DNA of 9,741 nt, taken from Candidatus Sodaliphilus fimicaballi. GTDB taxonomy: Bacteria > Bacteroidota > Bacteroidia > Bacteroidales > Muribaculaceae. The DNA lies in assembly GCA_018065165.1 (NCBI GenBank), contig JAGHTV010000502.1, positions 1-9,741 of the forward strand, read 5' to 3'. Position numbers and translations under genes: made by a program. Shown here piece by piece: positions 6,224 to 9,741 of this stretch (its first letter is position 1; the number at the start of each line of letters is the position of its first letter). A model generated the notes under the pieces. That model ran no database searches. It saw only the letters and a list, made by a program, of their open reading frames with translations, and was not told the DNA's origin.

Positions 6224-6255
6224 TTTCGGTATCTCGTGATTTTTTTGTAACTTTG
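6224..6255 (+). promoter_or_regulatory. Bacteroidetes-type promoter for the SulP gene
   Basis: TAACTTTG (6248-6255) is a perfect TAnnTTTG box. TTTC (6224-6227), one base off TTTG, lies 20 nt upstream. Transcription should start near 6262, giving a 5' untranslated region of about 64 nt before the proposed start at 6326. Confidence 0.65.
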
Positions 6256-6325
6256 CAGCCGTTTTGGGAAATTGCAATAGTACAAACGCAAATAATTAAA
6301 TAGATACATATTAACGAAACAAGGA

Positions 6326-8014
6326 ATTTTTAGTAGTGCAAAGGGCGACATCTTTGGTGGTATTACAGCTGGTATAGTTGCACTCCCTCTGGCTCTTGCA
6401 TTTGGTATTCAGGCATTTGGAGGCATTGATGCACCCGGTGCCAGTTCAATGGGTGCCCTAGCTGGTCTCATAGGTGCTACTATGCTGGGATTTTTCGCAT
6501 CAATCTTTGGAGGCACACATTCACAAATCAGTGGTCCTACTGGTCCCATGACTGTAATCACAGCCGGACTCATCAGTGCATCGTGGGTTGCAAGCAATGG
6601 CAACTTCTCGAGCGTACTCATAGCAATGTCACTTGCAGGATTGTTCTGCGGTCTGTTCCAAATATTATTTGGTATACTCAAGGTGGGTAAATATGTGCGT
6701 TATATACCCTACCCCGTCTTGTCGGGCTTCATGAGCGGTATTGGTGTAATTATCATCCTTCAGCAATTATATCCACTCATTGGCTGCAAATCGCCCGTAA
6801 TGGTTATTGACATGCTGCTGCAACTGCCTAGTGTGATTGCAGGCGGAATAAGTTATAAGGCACTGGGGCTAGGTCTTGCTACAATAGCCATAATCATGGT
6901 TATGCCCCGCATTAGCAAGAAGGTGCCAGCAACGCTGGTGGCACTCATCATAGTCACAGTAATTTCTCTTTTCTGTGGCCTAGACGAGAAGTTGACAATC
7001 GGCAGCATCCCTACAGGTTTCCCTATGCCTTTCTTTGCTAAGACTGGTCTTGACTTGGGCAGCGTAAACTGGGGGCAAGTAATCAATGCTTCAATCATAC
7101 CTGGCCTGACACTTGCCGGTCTTGGTTCGATCGATACCCTACTCACATCGGTTGTTGCCGACAATATAACTCACACAAAGCACAACAGCAACAAGGAGTT
7201 GATAGGTCAAGGTATAGGTAATGCTGTAGCAGGTCTATTCTGCGGTATTGCTGGTGCAGGTGCAACAATGCGTACTGTGGTAAATGTCAAATCAGGCGGT
7301 CGCACCCAACTGAGTGGCGTGATTCATTCACTGCTCTTGCTCTCAATCCTGCTAGGCCTTGGTAGCCTGGTTAAGTATGTTCCACTGGCAGTACTGGCAG
7401 GTATCCTTATCACTGTGGGTTATGGCATTATCGACTTTAAGGGTTTCCGCGACATTAAAAATGTACCCAAGAGTGATGCGTTCGTATTACTGACCGTGTT
7501 CCTTGTGACTGTGTTTGTCGACCTATTGACTGCAGTAGGCATTGGCGTAGTAATGGCGTGTGTATTCTTCATGAAGAAGATTAGCGATATGTTTGAAAGC
7601 CAGTACAGTAGTGAAGAAATGAAGCAGTTTGACAAAGAGAATCCCTGGCCCGATGAGACTACAATGCCCACCGAACTCAAGCACAAGGTGTATGTACAGC
7701 GTCTTAACGGTCCCGTATTCTTCGGGTCAGTAACAAAGTTCCAAGAGGTAATGCACGACGTACCTACCGATGCCAAGATTGTCATCATACGCATGAAGCA
7801 CGTCACCTACATCGACCAAAGCGGTGTTTATGCATTTGAGAGTGCCATCAAGGACCTACAGGCCAATGGAGCCACAGTGCTGATGACTATCGTGCAACCT
7901 CAAGCTATGTCACGCCTCAAGCTGGTTAATGTAATCCCCGACCTTATTAGCGAGGACCATTTGTTCCCCACATTTGAAGCTTGTACCGACTGGCTTCGTG
8001 AGAACGCTGAGTAA
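6326..8014 (+). CDS. SulP-family anion transporter with STAS domain
   Basis: This is an inner-membrane SLC26/SulP transporter of 562 residues if translation starts at ATT 6326. Numbered from there, KGDIFGGITAGIVALPLALAFG (6-27) is the family's first helix, SQISGPTGPMTV (66-77) is the substrate-site half-helix, SIDTLLTSVVADN (268-280) and KHNSNKELIGQGIGN (285-299) are TM8 and its following loop, and residues about 453-559 form a cytoplasmic STAS domain with IDQSG (496-500). The frame is open back to 6296 but contains no ATG, GTG or TTG before ATG 6449, and a start at 6449 would delete the first helix. ATT 6326, preceded by AAGGA, reads as an altered ATG. The gene stands alone between its promoter and a terminator. 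Substrate is not certain: bicarbonate, sulfate or a dicarboxylate are possible; the TM8 Asp/Thr pattern resembles the Na+-dependent bicarbonate transporter BicA. Confidence 0.9.
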   Translation: MFSSAKGDIFGGITAGIVALPLALAFGIQAFGGIDAPGASSMGALAGLIGATMLGFFASIFGGTHSQISGPTGPMTVITAGLISASWVASNGNFSSVLIAMSLAGLFCGLFQILFGILKVGKYVRYIPYPVLSGFMSGIGVIIILQQLYPLIGCKSPVMVIDMLLQLPSVIAGGISYKALGLGLATIAIIMVMPRISKKVPATLVALIIVTVISLFCGLDEKLTIGSIPTGFPMPFFAKTGLDLGSVNWGQVINASIIPGLTLAGLGSIDTLLTSVVADNITHTKHNSNKELIGQGIGNAVAGLFCGIAGAGATMRTVVNVKSGGRTQLSGVIHSLLLLSILLGLGSLVKYVPLAVLAGILITVGYGIIDFKGFRDIKNVPKSDAFVLLTVFLVTVFVDLLTAVGIGVVMACVFFMKKISDMFESQYSSEEMKQFDKENPWPDETTMPTELKHKVYVQRLNGPVFFGSVTKFQEVMHDVPTDAKIVIIRMKHVTYIDQSGVYAFESAIKDLQANGATVLMTIVQPQAMSRLKLVNVIPDLISEDHLFPTFEACTDWLRENAE

Positions 8015-8041
8015 GCATAGATTTAAGGTCTCACAATATAT

Positions 8042-8081
8042 GGGCTGTATTTTCTGTCACAGGAAGATACAGCCCTAAATT
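8042..8081 (+). terminator. Probable terminator after the SulP gene
   Basis: GGGCTGTAT (8042-8050) pairs perfectly with ATACAGCCC (8067-8075), 9 bp, around a 16-nt loop. It is followed by TAAATTTATA rather than an unbroken T run, so termination may be inefficient. It begins 27 bp after the stop codon. Confidence 0.6.
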
Positions 8082-8188
8082 TATATCGTAATCTCGCACT
8101 TATACAGAGCAGAATGGCACTAAATATAACATCCATGCCTAAATAGTGTAAAAAGGGGCTCAAGTGAGTCATTTTGTTTACTTAAAAG

Positions 8189-8219
8189 TTGCCCATGACA
8201 CAAATATTTACGAACTTTG
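8189..8219 (+). promoter_or_regulatory. Probable promoter of the lpxD-lpxC cluster
   Basis: TTG (8189-8191) and GAACTTTG (8212-8219) are separated by 20 nt. The second element differs from TAnnTTTG at its first base only. A start near 8226 would leave about 25 nt before the lpxD ATG. The sequence between the preceding terminator and this element (8082-8188) shows nothing else I can support. Confidence 0.5.
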
Positions 8220-8250
8220 TAAATTGAAATATTAACGCAATTTTATTAGA

Positions 8251-9282
8251 ATGGAAATTACTGCACAACAACTCGCTGCTATGGTCAATGGCACCATTGA
8301 TGGTGACAGCTCTGTTGTAATCAATAGCTATGCAAAAATAGAGGAAGCTCAAGCAGGCAGCTTGACATTCTTAGCCAATCCCAAATATACACACTACATT
8401 TACGATACCAAAGCTTCGGCAGTGCTAGTTCGCAAAGATTTCGTTGCCGAGCATGAGGTAAAGGCTACACTTATACGCGTTGACGATCCATATGCTACCC
8501 TGGCAATGCTTCTCAACTATGTAAACAGCATCATGGCTCCCAAGCCTGTAGGCGTAGAACAACCTTCATTCATCAGCGAAGGTGTTGAGTTGGGCGAAGG
8601 TGCGTATGTAGGCGCATTTGCTTACATTGGCAAGGGTGTTAAGATGGGAAAAGACGTCAAGATATACCCACAAGTATATGTAGGCGACGGTGTAGAACTG
8701 GGCGATGATGTAACCCTGTATCCCGGCGTTAAGATATACCATGGTTGCAAGATAGGCAATCGCTGCATGATTCACGCAGGCACTATCGTGGGTAGCGACG
8801 GATTTGGTCAGGCACCTCAAGCCGATGGAACATTCCAGAAGATTGCTCAAGTGGGTATCGTAATCATTGAGGATGATGTTGAAATAGGTGCTAACACCAC
8901 TATCGATAGAGCAACAATGGGTGCAACAATTATCAAGAAGGGTGTTAAACTTGACAACCTTATCCAGATTGCACATAATGTAGAGGTAGGCGAAAATACA
9001 GTAATGGCAGCTCAAGTGGGCGTAGCTGGTTCTACTAAGATTGGCAAAAACAACATGTTTGGCGGTCAGGTGGGTGTAGCCGGTCACATTACCATAGGCG
9101 ACAACAATGGCATTGGTGCCCAGAGTGGTATACCCAACAGCGTAGGCAGCAATCAACGCATCATAGGTTCTCCCGCTATTCCTGCCCTTGAATTTGCTCG
9201 CCAATGCGTATACATGAAGCGACTTGGTGATATGACCAACGACATAAAAACACTCAAGAAAGAAATAGCAAAAAATTCATAA
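8251..9282 (+). CDS. lpxD: UDP-3-O-acylglucosamine N-acyltransferase
   Basis: LpxD adds the second, N-linked 3-hydroxyacyl chain to UDP-3-O-acyl-glucosamine from acyl-ACP, the third step of lipid A synthesis, in the cytoplasm. The 343-residue length is typical. Residues 1-100 form the uridine-binding domain, with [10 protein letters not shown] (37-46). Residues about 105-300 form the left-handed beta-helix of hexapeptide repeats (for example [16 protein letters not shown], 112-127). GSDGFG (181-186), the TTIDRAT segment (216-222) and the catalytic His242 in QIAHNV are present. The last 30 residues are a charged helix, the usual trimer-stabilising or ACP-binding end. It is first in a cluster, 31 bp before lpxC, so the two are probably co-transcribed. 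The order lpxD-lpxC fits Bacteroidales. Its hexapeptide periodicity also produces a long spurious open frame on the opposite strand. Confidence 0.96.
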   Translation: MEITAQQLAAMVNGTIDGDSSVVINSYAKIEEAQAGSLTFLANPKYTHYIYDTKASAVLVRKDFVAEHEVKATLIRVDDPYATLAMLLNYVNSIMAPKPVGVEQPSFISEGVELGEGAYVGAFAYIGKGVKMGKDVKIYPQVYVGDGVELGDDVTLYPGVKIYHGCKIGNRCMIHAGTIVGSDGFGQAPQADGTFQKIAQVGIVIIEDDVEIGANTTIDRATMGATIIKKGVKLDNLIQIAHNVEVGENTVMAAQVGVAGSTKIGKNNMFGGQVGVAGHITIGDNNGIGAQSGIPNSVGSNQRIIGSPAIPALEFARQCVYMKRLGDMTNDIKTLKKEIAKNS

Positions 9283-9313
9283 TAAGCAAATAATATTACA
9301 ATTATACATCACA

Positions 9314-9741
9314 ATGAAACAACGTACATTAAGTAGTGAATTCACCCTAAGCGGCAAGGGTTTACACACTGGTTTACACATTGACGCAACATTCAAGCCA
9401 GCCGAGGTAAATACAGGTTATGTATTCAAGAGAATGGACCTCGAAGGCGAGCCTATGATTGAGGCAGTTGCTGAAAATGTAGTAGAAACAACACGAGGCA
9501 CAGTGATTGCTGCCCGTGGAAACAAAGAAGCAAAAGTAAGCACAATTGAACATGCACTTGCAGCACTTTATGCATCGGGCATCGACAACTGTATTATCGA
9601 GGTTAATGCTCCCGAGCTCCCCATCCTGGATGGCAGTGCTATTGAATATGTAAACAAAATTGAAGAGGTAAGTTATACCGAGCAAGAGGCCGAGAAGGAC
9701 TACTATGTTGTTAAGCAACGCATAAAAGTAGTGGATCCCGA
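9314..9741 (+). CDS. lpxC: UDP-3-O-acyl-GlcNAc deacetylase LpxC, N-terminal part (cut by window edge)
   Basis: LpxC is the zinc-dependent, committed deacetylase of lipid A synthesis; its product is the substrate of LpxD. The 142 codons present begin QRTL and show LSGKGLHTG (12-20), matching the family's first GxGLHTG turn, RGTVI (61-65), STIEHALAALYASGIDN (76-92) with His80 as the first zinc ligand (His79 in E. coli), and ELPILDGSA (101-109). The frame is open to the window end, so the remaining zinc ligands (HxxxD region) are not visible. In Bacteroidetes this gene usually continues into a FabZ 3-hydroxyacyl-ACP dehydratase domain; whether that holds here cannot be seen. ATG 9314 is the first in-frame start after the lpxD stop and puts the conserved start of the domain at the N-terminus. 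Confidence 0.95.
   Translation, partial: MKQRTLSSEFTLSGKGLHTGLHIDATFKPAEVNTGYVFKRMDLEGEPMIEAVAENVVETTRGTVIAARGNKEAKVSTIEHALAALYASGIDNCIIEVNAPELPILDGSAIEYVNKIEEVSYTEQEAEKDYYVVKQRIKVVDP

Noticed and set aside
5999..6277. Minus-strand open frame of 92 codons in the intergenic repeat
   Set aside because: Its 30-residue periodicity is explained by the 90-bp DNA repeat. Its upstream end covers the SulP promoter, and no family features are visible.
6336..6377. GTG at 6336 as a frameshifted SulP start
   Set aside because: It is out of frame with the transporter and its frame meets a stop within about 14 codons; no slippery site or frameshift is needed to explain the rest.
6449..6451. ATG 6449 as the start of the SulP gene
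   Set aside because: About 41 codons upstream in the same frame encode the conserved first transmembrane helix, so this start would give a truncated transporter.
8114..8146. Ten-residue ORF upstream of lpxD as a possible leader peptide
   Set aside because: Composition is unremarkable, with no run of one amino acid, and it lies upstream of the proposed lpxD promoter with no terminator behind it.
8207..8223. TTTAC/GTAAA inverted repeat over the lpxD promoter as an operator
   Set aside because: A 5-bp arm in A/T-rich DNA is expected by chance, and no second copy was seen.
8566..9204. Minus-strand open frame of 212 codons opposite lpxD
   Set aside because: It lies wholly inside lpxD, whose hexapeptide repeats and codon bias suppress stops on the other strand. 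The translation has no recognisable domain.
1..9741. CRISPR array, insertion sequence, tRNA or phage genes
   Set aside because: No short regularly spaced direct repeats, transposase motifs, tRNA cloverleaf or phage-type genes were found; the only tandem repeat is the 90-bp pair, which has no spacer pattern.

Overview
The window looks like ordinary chromosomal DNA from a member of the Bacteroidales, probably a Prevotella or Muribaculaceae relative. The evidence is upstream regions that carry TAnnTTTG boxes with a TTG/TTTG about 20 nt upstream (the Bacteroidetes primary sigma factor promoter), few Shine-Dalgarno sequences, a DAHP synthase fused to a C-terminal chorismate mutase, and an lpxD-lpxC pair. 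Every protein gene I can support is on the + strand.

Layout. 8-1024 is tsaD (tRNA t6A synthesis), closed by a terminator. 1142-1726 is a MarC-family membrane protein with its own promoter. 1759-5949 is a complete aromatic amino acid transcription unit: promoter, a tiny leader ORF packed with Phe and Tyr codons, an intrinsic terminator, then pheA (prephenate dehydratase), a class I/II aminotransferase, a DAHP synthase/chorismate mutase fusion, tyrA (prephenate dehydrogenase) and a strong terminator. 5950-6247 has no gene; it holds two diverged copies of a 90-bp repeat. 6326-8014 is a SulP-family anion transporter with a STAS domain and no ordinary start codon. 8251-9282 is lpxD and 9314 to the window edge is the start of lpxC, the beginning of a lipid A cluster.

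How the genes work together. The fusion enzyme supplies both the first shikimate-pathway step and the chorismate-to-prephenate step. PheA and TyrA split prephenate toward phenylpyruvate and 4-hydroxyphenylpyruvate, and the aminotransferase is the likely final step to Phe and Tyr. The leader upstream reads both end products, so the operon is most simply explained as controlled by ribosome-mediated attenuation that responds to charged tRNA-Phe and tRNA-Tyr together.

The most interesting items are this dual Phe/Tyr attenuator, the SulP gene whose conserved N-terminus begins at an apparent ATT codon, and the 90-bp intergenic repeat. I found no mobile element, CRISPR array, tRNA or rRNA, and nothing that looks like a wholly new multi-gene system.
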